From contig JAVVPL010000001.1 in the NCBI GenBank assembly GCA_036655775.1, forward strand, positions 1-64,000: a stretch of 64,000 bases of DNA. Reading direction: 5' to 3'. Numbering within the stretch: position 1 is the first letter of the stretch; each line of letters opens with the position of its first letter. Below, in pieces: positions 38,698-48,618 of this stretch. The notes beneath the pieces were generated by a model, which was given only the letters and a program-made list of their open reading frames with translations, searched no databases and had not been told where the DNA came from. The stretch is from JAVVPL01 sp036655775. GTDB taxonomy: Bacteria; Bacteroidota; Bacteroidia; Bacteroidales; P3. A program made the position numbers and the translations under genes.

Positions 38698-39873
38698 ATG
38701 GACGAGTTTTTAGCTATTTTCACTCCCTTAGAATGGATCCTAGTTTTAGGTCTTTTAATATCAAGTATTGCCTTGATTCATTTTTACTTAAAATATTATG
38801 CACCTCTAGCTCGTACAAAAACAAATTGCAATGTCAATACCGAGGATAATCGGCCTATTTCCGTAGTTATTTCGGGTAAAAATGAATATGAAAATTTAAA
38901 AGAAAACCTTCCTTTTTGGCTCAGTCAAAAGTATCCTCAATTTGAAATTGTAGTGGTTTATGACACTACGGATGATAATCTTTTATATCTATTGCGCGAT
39001 TTTCAACAACACTATCCACAACTTAAATTAATTAATTTTACACAGAACGTCAATTTTTTTGACGAACAACGTTTCTCTATTTCCATTGGTATTAAATCGG
39101 CCGAATACGACTATGTTCTTATTAGTACAGCCGATTGTCGTCCCACCAACGAACATTATCTAGAGAGTATACAATCGGGGCTTTCTGATTCATGTGATGT
39201 ACTCCTTAGCTACACCTCGTACACCCGCAAAAACAATCTTTTAAATAGCTTTATCCGTTTTCATTTATTTCAAAATAATTTACAAATATTATCTTTTGCG
39301 CTTAAAGGTAAAGTCTATGCCGCCTCTCATCAAAACATGATCTATCGAAAAGATTTCTTTCTTCAACATCAAGGATATACTTCTTTTTACGCTTTAAAAA
39401 CAGGTGTGTATGATTTATTGACACCCTCTATTTTTACACCAAAAAATGTAAAAGTGCAATTAAAATCTGAAGCCTTTACCAAAAATTCCGATAAAACATT
39501 TACACATCATTGGATCAAAAAAGAAATGCAATACTTTACAATTTTGCGCAATGCACCTAAAAAAATTGCATTTTCTCTTGCTTCTTATCGTGGATTTACT
39601 TTTTTGTTTTTTGTTTTCTTATTTTTGGGTATAGGAAGCTTACTTTTAAATACCCAAGCCATTTCTGAATATAAATTAATTGGACTTTATGCTTGTTTAC
39701 TACTTATTTTAATCAAATTAGGCATTCAATACTATGTAATAAAAAGGTGTATGAACAAACTTCATGAGAAGCATTTTTTGCTCTTTATTCCATTATTTGA
39801 AGTTTTATACCTACCTTTGCAGTCTATTTTATTCTTCATTCGCATGAGGCCTCAAATAAAAAAATGGAATTAA
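38698..39873 (+). CDS. Membrane glycosyltransferase, family 2
   Basis: 391 residues from the ATG at 38698; a longer start at 38650 is disfavoured by the promoter element at 38662. An N-terminal membrane helix (LEWILVLGLLISSIALIHFYL) is followed by a GT-A domain with ISVVISGKNEYENLKENLPFWL, IVVVYDTTDDN and STADCRPTN in the place of the D-x-D metal motif. Two to three hydrophobic helices are at the C-terminus. The Q-x-x-R-W motif of processive synthases is not evident. It likely adds a sugar to a lipid-linked or surface glycan; specificity unknown. Its neighbour is the LPS exporter permease 21 bases downstream. Confidence 0.88.
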   Translation: MDEFLAIFTPLEWILVLGLLISSIALIHFYLKYYAPLARTKTNCNVNTEDNRPISVVISGKNEYENLKENLPFWLSQKYPQFEIVVVYDTTDDNLLYLLRDFQQHYPQLKLINFTQNVNFFDEQRFSISIGIKSAEYDYVLISTADCRPTNEHYLESIQSGLSDSCDVLLSYTSYTRKNNLLNSFIRFHLFQNNLQILSFALKGKVYAASHQNMIYRKDFFLQHQGYTSFYALKTGVYDLLTPSIFTPKNVKVQLKSEAFTKNSDKTFTHHWIKKEMQYFTILRNAPKKIAFSLASYRGFTFLFFVFLFLGIGSLLLNTQAISEYKLIGLYACLLLILIKLGIQYYVIKRCMNKLHEKHFLLFIPLFEVLYLPLQSILFFIRMRPQIKKWN

Positions 39874-39894
39874 ATTTTAACAATATATTAAAAA

Positions 39895-40974
39895 ATGCTA
39901 CGTAAATTAGATGCTTATATAATACGTAAGTTTTTAGGAACTTTTTTTGCTTCTATCGCCTTAATTATCATCATTGTGGTGGTATTTGACGTATCTGAAA
40001 AAATAGGTGATTTTATTGATAAAAAAGTACCCTTAAGTGCTATTATTTTTGACTACTATCTAAATTTTATTCCCTATTTTGTGAATATGTTTAGTGCTCT
40101 TTTTATTTTTATTTCTGTTATATTTTTCACTTCGCGTATGGCAGCAAATACCGAAATTGTATCCATCTTAAGTTCTGGAATCAGCTTTTATCGACTAATG
40201 CTTCCTTATATTGGCTGCGCCTTACTTATAGGCGTTCTCAATTTATATTTAGCCAATTATTTAATCCCAACCGTCAATAAACATAGGCTTGATTTTGAAA
40301 CTAAATATATTCGTCGACAATATGTAAATCAAAATTTGAATATTCATCTACGTTACGACAAAAATTCATATTTTTATGTAGAGAGTTTTGACAATACTAC
40401 CAATTTGGGCTATCGGTTTACTTACGAAAATATCAATGAAGAGGGATTAACCGAAAAATTATGTTCGGAATCTATTCGTTACGACTCGGTCAAACAAGAA
40501 TGGATTTTACGAGATTATTTTAAACGTACACTTCAAGAAGAGGGAGAAGCCGTAGAAAAAGGCAGTACAATGCAACTCAAATTGCCTATTACACCCCTAG
40601 ATTTTGCTAGAGATCGAAGCAATGTAGAGGAAATGACTTATCCAGAACTCAAAAAATTTATTGAAACCGAAAAACAAAGAGGTTCTACCCTAGTCAATTT
40701 TTACGAATACGAAAATTCTCAACGAATGACCGCTCCTTTTGCCGCAGTGATACTTACGCTAATTGGCTTTGCTCTGTCTTCTCGCAAAAGACGAGGAGGA
40801 ATTGGTCTTCATTTAGCCGTAGGAATTTCTTTAGCATTTATTTTTATCTTATTTATGCAAATATCTAAAGTGTTTGCAACTTTTGGAAATTTCCCCATTT
40901 GGCTTGCCGCTTGGGTTCCCATCATTTTCTTTAGCTTTATTGCCATTTACTTAATTCGGACGGCCCCTAAATAA
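39895..40974 (+). CDS. LptF/LptG-family LPS export permease
   Basis: 359 residues. Inner-membrane subunit of the LptBFG transporter that extracts lipopolysaccharide for delivery to the outer membrane. Opening LRKLDAYIIRKFLGTFFASIAL and the two blocks of three membrane helices (about residues 12-120 and 275-355) flank a periplasmic beta-jellyroll region. The motif MTAPFAAVILTLIGFALSSRKRRGG is typical of the family. Whether it is F or G cannot be decided from the sequence alone. It is 8 bases before the GH3 gene. Confidence 0.92.
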   Translation: MLRKLDAYIIRKFLGTFFASIALIIIIVVVFDVSEKIGDFIDKKVPLSAIIFDYYLNFIPYFVNMFSALFIFISVIFFTSRMAANTEIVSILSSGISFYRLMLPYIGCALLIGVLNLYLANYLIPTVNKHRLDFETKYIRRQYVNQNLNIHLRYDKNSYFYVESFDNTTNLGYRFTYENINEEGLTEKLCSESIRYDSVKQEWILRDYFKRTLQEEGEAVEKGSTMQLKLPITPLDFARDRSNVEEMTYPELKKFIETEKQRGSTLVNFYEYENSQRMTAPFAAVILTLIGFALSSRKRRGGIGLHLAVGISLAFIFILFMQISKVFATFGNFPIWLAAWVPIIFFSFIAIYLIRTAPK

Positions 40975-40982
40975 AATAAACT

Positions 40983-42491
40983 ATGGCTTTTATCAATTCC
41001 GTAGTACTCTGGCTTATGAAAGAGCGACTACATCAAATTCAACTTTTTGAAAAATATCCAGGCGATGTCCAAAGAGCAGAATTACGTAAATTACTCAGTG
41101 CTGCGGCCAATACAGAATATGGCAAATTGTATGGATTTGCAAGTATTCAAAATGAAGATGATTTTCGTCGACAATTACCTATTTGCAATTATGATGATTT
41201 GAAGCCCTATATTGATCGTATTCGCGCAGGGGAACAACAAATTTTGTGGACAAGTGAAATAAAATGGTTTGCCAAATCTTCGGGCACAACCAACGACAAA
41301 AGTAAGTTTATCCCTGTCAGCAATGAATCACTCGCCGAATGCCACTACAAAGGAGGTAAAGATTTATATGCTCTGTATGTAAATAATTATCCAGAAACCA
41401 AATTGTTTTCAGGCATGAATCTCTCAATGGGAGGCAGTCATCATATTTGCGAAAACAATAGTGACGCATTTTATGGCGATGTTTCAGCCATCATTATGCA
41501 AAATTTACCTTTTTGGGCAGAATTTAGACGTGTTCCTAATTTGGATATTGCCTTGATGAACGAATGGGAAGAGAAGATAAACAAAATGGCCGCAGCTACT
41601 ATCAAAGAAGATGTGACCAATATTGCGGGAGTACCTTCTTGGACCTTAGTTTTATTCAATAAAATCCTTGAACTCACAGGCAAAAACAACATCAGTGAAG
41701 TATGGCCCAATTTGGAAACATTTTTCCATGGAGGAGTCAGTTTTACCCCTTATGTACACCAGTTTCAAAACATCATTCAAAATCCAGATTTTCATTATAT
41801 GGAAACATATAATGCTTCTGAGGGTTTCTTTGGTATTCAAGATCAAAAGAACAATGGGGATCTTTTACTCATGCTTGATTACGGTGTTTATTACGAATTT
41901 GTAACGCCAGAAGAACTTGAAAAACCCAATCCAAAATGTCTTGGATTAGAAGAGATAGAATTAGGTACCAATTATGCGATGTTAATCTCTACCAATGCGG
42001 GCTTATGGCGTTATTTAATTGGTGATACGGTTCAGTTTACCAACAAAAACCCCTATCGTATTCGTATCAGTGGACGCACCAAACATTTTATCAATACCTT
42101 TGGCGAAGAATTAATTGTGGACAATGCCGATAAAGCCATTCAAATGGCTTGCGAAAAAACACATGCCATGGTCAACGACTATACCGCGGCTCCCGTTTAT
42201 ATGGATGAACACAAACAAGCCTGTCATCAATGGTTGATTGAATTTGAAAAAGAACCTGAAAGCCTTGCCTATTTTACCGAATTGCTCGATAATGCGCTCA
42301 AATCTTGTAATTCTGATTATGAAGCCAAACGGTATAAAAACATGGTTTTAAAAATGCCTCTAGTACAAGCTCTTCCCAAAGGAACTTTTTACAAATGGAT
42401 GAAAAAGAAAGGCAAATTAGGTGGGCAACATAAAGTGCCCCGTTTAGCCAATCATAGAGAATATGTAGAAGAAATTCTTCAAGAAATTTAA
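40983..42491 (+). CDS. GH3-family acyl-adenylating protein
   Basis: 502 residues, full length for bacterial GH3 proteins. GH3 enzymes of plants adenylate carboxylic hormones and join them to amino acids; the bacterial substrate is unknown. Visible: the ATP-binding motif FAKSSGTTNDKSKFIPVS near residue 95, YNASEGFFG (adenylate-forming motif) near 275, and GLWRYLIGDTVQFT near 340 with ISGRTKHFINTFGEE. The order GT2-LptF/G-GH3 with short spacers suggests co-transcription, but a shared pathway is not proven. It is convergent with priA. Confidence 0.92.
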   Translation: MAFINSVVLWLMKERLHQIQLFEKYPGDVQRAELRKLLSAAANTEYGKLYGFASIQNEDDFRRQLPICNYDDLKPYIDRIRAGEQQILWTSEIKWFAKSSGTTNDKSKFIPVSNESLAECHYKGGKDLYALYVNNYPETKLFSGMNLSMGGSHHICENNSDAFYGDVSAIIMQNLPFWAEFRRVPNLDIALMNEWEEKINKMAAATIKEDVTNIAGVPSWTLVLFNKILELTGKNNISEVWPNLETFFHGGVSFTPYVHQFQNIIQNPDFHYMETYNASEGFFGIQDQKNNGDLLLMLDYGVYYEFVTPEELEKPNPKCLGLEEIELGTNYAMLISTNAGLWRYLIGDTVQFTNKNPYRIRISGRTKHFINTFGEELIVDNADKAIQMACEKTHAMVNDYTAAPVYMDEHKQACHQWLIEFEKEPESLAYFTELLDNALKSCNSDYEAKRYKNMVLKMPLVQALPKGTFYKWMKKKGKLGGQHKVPRLANHREYVEEILQEI

Positions 42492-42537
42492 AATGAGACT
42501 AAGGACACGCAGTTTCTTTGATAAAATCTTTGCTTTT

Positions 42538-45006
42538 TTACTGCGGATCTACATCTATGGTTATCCAAATACTTTTGTATTCTTTTCGAGTCCAAAAATC
42601 ATGAATAAGTTGTTGTAAGCGCTCCTTTGCTTGGTTTATATTGGCGGGGCGTTCTATCTTAAGTAAAATATTTTTGATATATAAACCCTGCACCCTACTA
42701 ACCATAGGATATTCAGGACCTAAAACTCGTCCGCCAAATACTTGTCGCATACCCTGAGCCAACTCTTGCGCAGCATGCTGCAACAACTCTTCTTCCTTAT
42801 GTTTTAAACTCAATTTTAGCAAACGATAATACGGTGGATATTTAAATATTTGCCTTTCATGGATCTGACTTTGATACATCGACATATAATCATTATTGAT
42901 TACATCTTGTATCACTTGAAAATAGGGATTATAACTTTGAATAATCACATCCCCTTTCCCATTTTTACGCCCTGCACGTCCACTTACTTGAGTCATCAAT
43001 TGAAAACTTCGTTCGTATGCTCTAAAATCAGGAAAACTAATCATATTATCTGCATTCAATATTCCCACCACACTTACATTATCAAAATCCAAACCCTTAG
43101 TAACCATTTGAGTACCAACCAAAACATCTATTTTCCGTTCTTGAAAAGCATGAATTAATTCTATATACGCATTTTTGGATCGAGTGGTATCTAAATCCAT
43201 ACGCGCAATACGAATATTGGGAAGCATCAATGCCAAATCTTCTTCTATTTTTTCGGTGCCAAAACCTTTTATTTTAAGGGCATCTTTTCCACATTCAGGA
43301 CAATGTGTAGGCACAGGGATACTGTAGCCACAATAATGACAACGCAATTGATTTTGCGCTTTATGGTAGGTTAGCGTAACATCACAATTTTTGCATGTAG
43401 GGGTATGATGACAAAGTTCACATTCTAAACGAGGCGAAAATCCACGTCGATTTTGAAACAAAATAACTTGTTCTTTTTTTTCCAAAGCCGCTTCAATCTT
43501 TGTGATTAAAAAAGATGAAAAATGCCCGTGCATACTTTTGTTTTTACTTTCTTTTTTTAGATCCGCCACCCAAATTGTAGGCAGATGCACATCTCCATAA
43601 CGAGTATATAAATTGACCAAACCATATTTATCATGAAGTGCATTATAATAACTTTCGATGGAAGGGGTAGCCGAACCTAAAAGCGTTTTGGCTTTATGCA
43701 AAGAAGCCAAATAAATAGCCACATCTCTTGCATTATAGCGAGGAGCGGGATCTTGTTGTTTAAACGAACTATCGTGTTCTTCATCCACAATTACCAAACC
43801 CAAATCAGAAAAAGGCAAAAAAATAGCCGAACGAGCACCCAAAATAATACGATAGGTGTCTTGCGTATGATTCCAAATTTCTATTTTTTCATGTTCATTA
43901 TGCCTTGAATGGTAAATACCCACCTGCGAACCAAAATACTTACGTAAACGCTCTATAATTTGCGAAGTAAGCGCTATTTCAGGCAATAAATACAAGACCT
44001 GCTTTCCTTGTTTAAGCGCTTGTTCTATCAATTTAATATAAATTTCCGTTTTTCCACTAGAGGTGACCCCATGCAAAAGACAAACATCTTTGTCAATAAA
44101 AGCACGATGAATTTCGGTATAGGCTTTATTTTGGGCATCCGAAAGTTCTATTTGTGCAGGTATTGCCGTATTTTCATACGTTTGCAAACGGCTTTGAAAT
44201 TCTTCTTTTTGCTTAAATACATTTTTTTTGACTAACGTTTGAAGCGCAGCGGCTCCGCCTACAATATCTCTTAACACTTCGGATCTTTTCACCCACGTAT
44301 TTCCTCCAATTTTGGTACTTTCTCTCAAATAAGCCATTAGAATTTCCAATTGTTTGAACGCTTTTTTTTCTGCATTTTCAAATATTGTTTTTTGAGCTGT
44401 TTCATTTTCTATATACGCATCCCCCCAGCATACATACGTTTCTTGCTTGGGTTTATACCTTTCTCCAATCTCTTCTTTTACAAGAATAATTCCTCTTTCG
44501 CGTAAAGATTTGGTTAATGGAAGTGTTTTTATTTGACCAGAAATTTGTGCAATCTCATTCATATTGAGTTCGGGTCGCACTTGGAGAGCTTGTATAATTT
44601 GGATTTCTTTTTCATTCAAACCGCTGACATCACCATCAAAATATGGATTCAGCACTATACGTGTGTCGTTGGTAAGTTTAAAACCCGAAGGCAAAGCGGC
44701 AGACATAATCTCTCCCATCGTACACATATAGTAATCGGACAACCAATGCCAAAAATGAAGTTGCATTTCATTCACAATAGGCTGTTCATCCAACACATCC
44801 ATAAAATATTTTGCAACATACTCCTTAGGTGCTTGCTCATGAATAGCACAAACCAAAGCCGCATATATTTTATGTTTTCCAAAAGGAACGGCCACTCTCT
44901 GCCCTATTTGTAAATGCGCATTAAACTCTTGGGGAACTCTATATGTAAAATAACCCGGCAAAGGGAGCGGAAGCAATACGTCTATAAATAAATCTATCCT
45001 TTCCAT
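42538..45006 (-). CDS. priA: Primosomal protein N' (replication restart helicase PriA)
   Basis: Recognises stalled forks and reloads the replicative helicase. 822 residues. The N-terminal DNA-binding domain (DVLLPLPLPGYFTYRVP) is followed by helicase domain 1 with Walker A GVTSSGKTE (about 313-321) and DEEHD. An eight-cysteine zinc region follows (CELCHHTPTCKNCD, then CHYCGY, CPECGKD). Helicase motifs GTQMVTKGLDFDNVSVVGI and QVSGRAGRKNGKGDVIIQ come next. A TACTTTTG element lies 5 bases before the start, implying a very short leader. Confidence 0.97.
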   Translation of the reverse strand: MERIDLFIDVLLPLPLPGYFTYRVPQEFNAHLQIGQRVAVPFGKHKIYAALVCAIHEQAPKEYVAKYFMDVLDEQPIVNEMQLHFWHWLSDYYMCTMGEIMSAALPSGFKLTNDTRIVLNPYFDGDVSGLNEKEIQIIQALQVRPELNMNEIAQISGQIKTLPLTKSLRERGIILVKEEIGERYKPKQETYVCWGDAYIENETAQKTIFENAEKKAFKQLEILMAYLRESTKIGGNTWVKRSEVLRDIVGGAAALQTLVKKNVFKQKEEFQSRLQTYENTAIPAQIELSDAQNKAYTEIHRAFIDKDVCLLHGVTSSGKTEIYIKLIEQALKQGKQVLYLLPEIALTSQIIERLRKYFGSQVGIYHSRHNEHEKIEIWNHTQDTYRIILGARSAIFLPFSDLGLVIVDEEHDSSFKQQDPAPRYNARDVAIYLASLHKAKTLLGSATPSIESYYNALHDKYGLVNLYTRYGDVHLPTIWVADLKKESKNKSMHGHFSSFLITKIEAALEKKEQVILFQNRRGFSPRLECELCHHTPTCKNCDVTLTYHKAQNQLRCHYCGYSIPVPTHCPECGKDALKIKGFGTEKIEEDLALMLPNIRIARMDLDTTRSKNAYIELIHAFQERKIDVLVGTQMVTKGLDFDNVSVVGILNADNMISFPDFRAYERSFQLMTQVSGRAGRKNGKGDVIIQSYNPYFQVIQDVINNDYMSMYQSQIHERQIFKYPPYYRLLKLSLKHKEEELLQHAAQELAQGMRQVFGGRVLGPEYPMVSRVQGLYIKNILLKIERPANINQAKERLQQLIHDFWTRKEYKSIWITIDVDPQ

Positions 45007-45010
45007 AGAG

Positions 45011-45018
45011 CAAAAGTA
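45011..45018 (-). promoter_or_regulatory. -7 element of priA
   Basis: Minus strand TACTTTTG, exact TAnnTTTG, ending 5 bases before the priA ATG. The mRNA leader would be only a few bases long or absent. Confidence 0.5.
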
Positions 45019-45048
45019 CAGAATATTTCGGATTTAGAACAAATATTT

Positions 45049-45079
45049 TTTGTTTTTAGCGTTTTTAATTTTATCTTTA
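45049..45079 (+). promoter_or_regulatory. Promoter of the CHU_C-type giant protein
   Basis: TTTG (45049-45052), exactly 19 bases, then TATCTTTA (45072-45079), one base off TAnnTTTG. The leader would be about 105 bases long. Confidence 0.55.
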
Positions 45080-45092
45080 CCAGTTAAAATTG

Positions 45093-45202
45093 TTTTCGTA
45101 TGAAATGAACCTGAGTTCGACAGCTCAAACAAGAGCATGAAAATACACCTCATGGAGTTCCATACCTTCTATTTATTAAAATTATTTTTCGTATGAAACG
45201 AA
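45093..45202 (+). repeat. Duplicated start-codon context in the leader
   Basis: TTTTCGTATGAAATGAA at 45093-45109 is repeated as TTTTCGTATGAAACGAA at 45186-45202 (16 of 17). The second copy holds the true start codon at 45193; in the first, ATG-AAA is followed by TGA. Confidence 0.65.
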
Positions 45203-48200
45203 TTGTTTTTACTTTGGTAATACTGTTTTCTTTTTGTCATTTATATTCACAAACTCAAACTGCTAAATTAGCAAAAGATATAAATGTAGAGTGGGGAACG
45301 TATTGGAATGGGGGAAAGAATATATATCCTACACATTGGCTTCCATTGCATGATACCTTGGTTCAATCTCAAACGTTTTCATTAAATGCTTCGGCTATCG
45401 ACTCTATGGGTAATTTGTATATTGTAGGCAAAGGTGAAATTTCACGTTTTCCTTTCAATACGCAGGATACAAATTATATTATTTCTAATTGTCCCACGCC
45501 CAATTATGATGCTTTTATTGCCAAATTTAATAAAGAAGGGGCTTTACAATGGGCTCACTATTATGGATCCTCCAGATACGACGAGGCCACGGCAATCAAA
45601 ATAAATAGCAAAAATGAAATTTATGTAAGCGGATGGATTTTACAAAACTTATATCCTGCGCATGATAACGGAACTAAAGCGCCCTCCAATTTATTTTCTT
45701 TTTGGAAAAACGATTTCCCCACCTTCTCTCCCAAGGGAGGACTCAATAGAGATACAGGAAGTCTCTTTCTTTTAAAATTTGACACCGAAGGAAAACGATT
45801 ATGGGCGGGTTTATATGGACCTCAACAAATAAATACCGACTCTATTTTTGTATTGACCCATCCTTTAAATATGGAAATAGATAATAAAGATCAAGTGTAT
45901 CTCACGGGTTCCTTTTTAAGTCTTGGCAGTATTGTACATCCCTGGGTCAAAGACTATAAAAAGCTGAGTGTTTTTGGAGAAAAAAATGCTTTTCAATTTA
46001 CCCCCTCATACGATTATTCTCACTATGAGAATTCCATTTATCCAAGTCAATTTCTGCTCAAACTCAATGCACAAGATAGTTTAGTCTGGAGTACTTATCT
46101 TCCTTTATCTCTCAATTTGATGGCTTGCCGTTCAGACTCCAAACAAAATCTTTTTCTCTATGGAGGTAGTGCGGCATCTAATATGGAAGAATTGGCACCT
46201 CTAGAAAAACCAGGAGCCTATTTTTCCAAACGTTCTTCCGTTGAAAACGCCGCTGTATTTAATTCTTTCCCAATTTTAGCACAATTGGATTCAACGGGTA
46301 TATTTCGTTGGTGTACCCATATTGGAAAAGATCAAACCGTATCCGATAAAAATCAAATTTATCAATTTGATTTATTGGTCACCGAGAAAGATCATTTAAT
46401 TATTACTGGAGGCACTAGCTCCAACACCTATCCTTTGATAAAATTCAAAAACGGATTTTTTCAAGACAGCATTCAAAATACTACTTCACCCTACAATTAC
46501 GACAGTACAAGAATATATCTTAGCGAATTTGATCAAAATGGGAAAATGATATGGTCCACTTTTTATTCCTATAAAAATTTCAAATGTATAGGAGCTAAAT
46601 TAGTATCTGATTTGCATGGCGGATTTTACCTTTTAAGTTCTTTACTTGATGCCAATATCCAAACAGAAAAAATTCTAGGAGAAAAAACTTCTTTACTTTT
46701 GAGTCATTTTAACAGAAATCGTCAATTAATCCAAGAACAAGAAATTCCTTCCAGCATCAATTTTTATGCGCTACCCGCTTTTTTAGACGAAAATTCAATA
46801 TTGGTATCTTCCAATCTAAATCAAATAGAAGGATTCAATACTGTGGCCTTACACACGCTTCCAAACTTACATATAGAACTTGATTCTCGTGGAAAACTCT
46901 ATGTTAGTGGCAACGCCCTATCTTTAGATCCCTCGCTATTGGTACATGCCAATAAAAATGCCTATTTTCAAGATCAACCCCTACTTTCTAAAGATCCCCT
47001 CTCTGGTTTTATTTTGGCTTTTGATCTTTGTGATACCACTACCTATCCGCCTATTTCTCTAGGAATTAAAGATACTTTAATTTGTAAAGATGCACAAATT
47101 AATATTCCATTACATATTTCCGAATCCAATTATCTCTCACGTCGCATTGTATGGAATGCAGCCACCGACAATGAGTTTGAAGGAGACGAATATACCATTA
47201 CCAAAACAGGCACGTATTTTGTTGAAATTCGCACCTTATACAGCGCATGTCCTTCGGTAATATATAGCGATACCATTCATGTGGATACCTTGCCAAAACC
47301 TATTTTAAACTTTCCAAAAGACACCGTTAAACGCTGTATAGGCGAAGGCATCTACAAAATACACGCCACCAATCCACAGTCCTCTTATCTTTGGAGTGAC
47401 GGCTCCATCGATTCAGTTTATCTATTACGTTACAAAGACAGCTCCATTGTCAATTTAAATTGTACAGTTACCAATATTTGCGGTCTATCTACCACCGACT
47501 CTCTAGTGGTTCAGTTTTTACCTCCATACGCGTATTTGGGTAAAGATACGATTTTATGCAAAACGGACAGTCTTCTTTTGGATATGAATAAACTTAATAT
47601 GAGTATTCCTAAACCCTTACACTATATTTGGCTACTTAACAACGACACAGTTCAAGGTTGTGGCGAAAATCAAGGCTCCTATTTAATTAGATCCAAAGAT
47701 AGTGGCACCCTTATAGTTGAAGTTCATTGGCCCCAATCTCAGTGTGAAGTTGCTAAAGACACCTTAAATTTCTCCTATTATCTTTACCCAAATGTAAACC
47801 CAATAGTCAACGACACTACCATTTGTGCAAATTCCGAAATTATTTTTGACGCAAATCGGGATACATTTGGACCAGATGCCAGTGTACAATGGTATAATGC
47901 TTCCCAAGCTCTCTTGAGTACCTCCGACACTATCTTGCTTTCCGAAATTGGTACGTACACCTTACGCATGCAAAATTATTGTAGTAAAGCTTCCGCAACT
48001 TTTACCCTTTCTCATTACCCTTTAGAGTGGACCGAATTACGCATTCCAGCAGATACCGTTATGTGCCAGACAGTTTCTATTGTATTGGATGTACGTATTC
48101 CGAATCATCCCACCACCTATACTTGGGAAGATGCCCCTAACGAAACTTCTGGCGTACGTGTTTTTTCTGAGGCAGGCGAATATGGATTAACCCTTACAGA

Positions 48201-48540
48201 TAGTATCGGATGCTTTCAATCGTACACTATTAATTTGCGTTCTGAAGATTGCAATCCCGTATTAGAAGTTCCCAATGTGTTTACGCCTAATGGAGATGGA
48301 ATCAACGATTTGTTCAAAGTTAAAACACAAGAAAAAATTTTCAATTTCACAATTCAAATTTTCAATTCATTTGGATTGATTGTACATAAATATCAAGGAA
48401 ATCCTGCCGATTGGCAATGGGATGGATCTAATAACCTAAACCAACAAGTTCCCGATGGAACTTATTTTTGGATTGCACAATTTAAAGACTTTAAAGGCAA
48501 AAAGAAAAAAGAAACAGGTTGTGTGATGATTTTAAGATAA
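45193..48540 (+). CDS. Giant secreted beta-propeller (SBBP-like) protein with gliding CHU_C / T9SS type B end
   Basis: 1115 residues. The signal peptide is MKRIVFTLVILFSFCHLYS. The first about 600 residues have spaced repeats such as DAFIAKFNKEGALQWAHYYGS...EIYVSGW and GSLFLLKFDTEGKRLWAGLYG...QVYLTGS, typical of SBBP-type beta-propeller repeats. A middle region (about 620-1010) has Ig/PKD-like modules with paired cysteines (DTLICKDAQINIPL, DTTICANSEIIFDA). The C-terminus (VPNVFTPNGDGINDLFKV, then IFNSFGLIVHKYQG, VPDGTYFWIAQFKD, GCVMILR) is the gliding-motility-associated C-terminal domain, a type B T9SS signal. Surface display is inferred; function unknown. Confidence 0.88.
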   Translation: MKRIVFTLVILFSFCHLYSQTQTAKLAKDINVEWGTYWNGGKNIYPTHWLPLHDTLVQSQTFSLNASAIDSMGNLYIVGKGEISRFPFNTQDTNYIISNCPTPNYDAFIAKFNKEGALQWAHYYGSSRYDEATAIKINSKNEIYVSGWILQNLYPAHDNGTKAPSNLFSFWKNDFPTFSPKGGLNRDTGSLFLLKFDTEGKRLWAGLYGPQQINTDSIFVLTHPLNMEIDNKDQVYLTGSFLSLGSIVHPWVKDYKKLSVFGEKNAFQFTPSYDYSHYENSIYPSQFLLKLNAQDSLVWSTYLPLSLNLMACRSDSKQNLFLYGGSAASNMEELAPLEKPGAYFSKRSSVENAAVFNSFPILAQLDSTGIFRWCTHIGKDQTVSDKNQIYQFDLLVTEKDHLIITGGTSSNTYPLIKFKNGFFQDSIQNTTSPYNYDSTRIYLSEFDQNGKMIWSTFYSYKNFKCIGAKLVSDLHGGFYLLSSLLDANIQTEKILGEKTSLLLSHFNRNRQLIQEQEIPSSINFYALPAFLDENSILVSSNLNQIEGFNTVALHTLPNLHIELDSRGKLYVSGNALSLDPSLLVHANKNAYFQDQPLLSKDPLSGFILAFDLCDTTTYPPISLGIKDTLICKDAQINIPLHISESNYLSRRIVWNAATDNEFEGDEYTITKTGTYFVEIRTLYSACPSVIYSDTIHVDTLPKPILNFPKDTVKRCIGEGIYKIHATNPQSSYLWSDGSIDSVYLLRYKDSSIVNLNCTVTNICGLSTTDSLVVQFLPPYAYLGKDTILCKTDSLLLDMNKLNMSIPKPLHYIWLLNNDTVQGCGENQGSYLIRSKDSGTLIVEVHWPQSQCEVAKDTLNFSYYLYPNVNPIVNDTTICANSEIIFDANRDTFGPDASVQWYNASQALLSTSDTILLSEIGTYTLRMQNYCSKASATFTLSHYPLEWTELRIPADTVMCQTVSIVLDVRIPNHPTTYTWEDAPNETSGVRVFSEAGEYGLTLTDSIGCFQSYTINLRSEDCNPVLEVPNVFTPNGDGINDLFKVKTQEKIFNFTIQIFNSFGLIVHKYQGNPADWQWDGSNNLNQQVPDGTYFWIAQFKDFKGKKKKETGCVMILR

Positions 48541-48575
48541 AAAAGCATATATTATTTTCCTATCTACATGCTTTT
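48541..48575 (+). terminator. Possible terminator after the CHU_C protein
   Basis: AAAAGCAT (48541-48548) can pair with ATGCTTTT (48568-48575) across a 19-base loop, followed by TT. The stem is short and AT-rich. TAAATTTG at 48591-48598 just beyond is a candidate -7 element for the next gene. Confidence 0.4.
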
Positions 48576-48618
48576 TAACGGAATTTTGTGTAAATTTGCT
48601 AAAAATTAATTTTTATAC

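Noticed and set aside
42510..42545. CGCAGT / ACTGCG inverted repeat between the GH3 gene and priA as a terminator
   Set aside because: The loop is 24 bases, the stem is only 6 bases and partly inside priA, and no adjacent U-run follows the stem.
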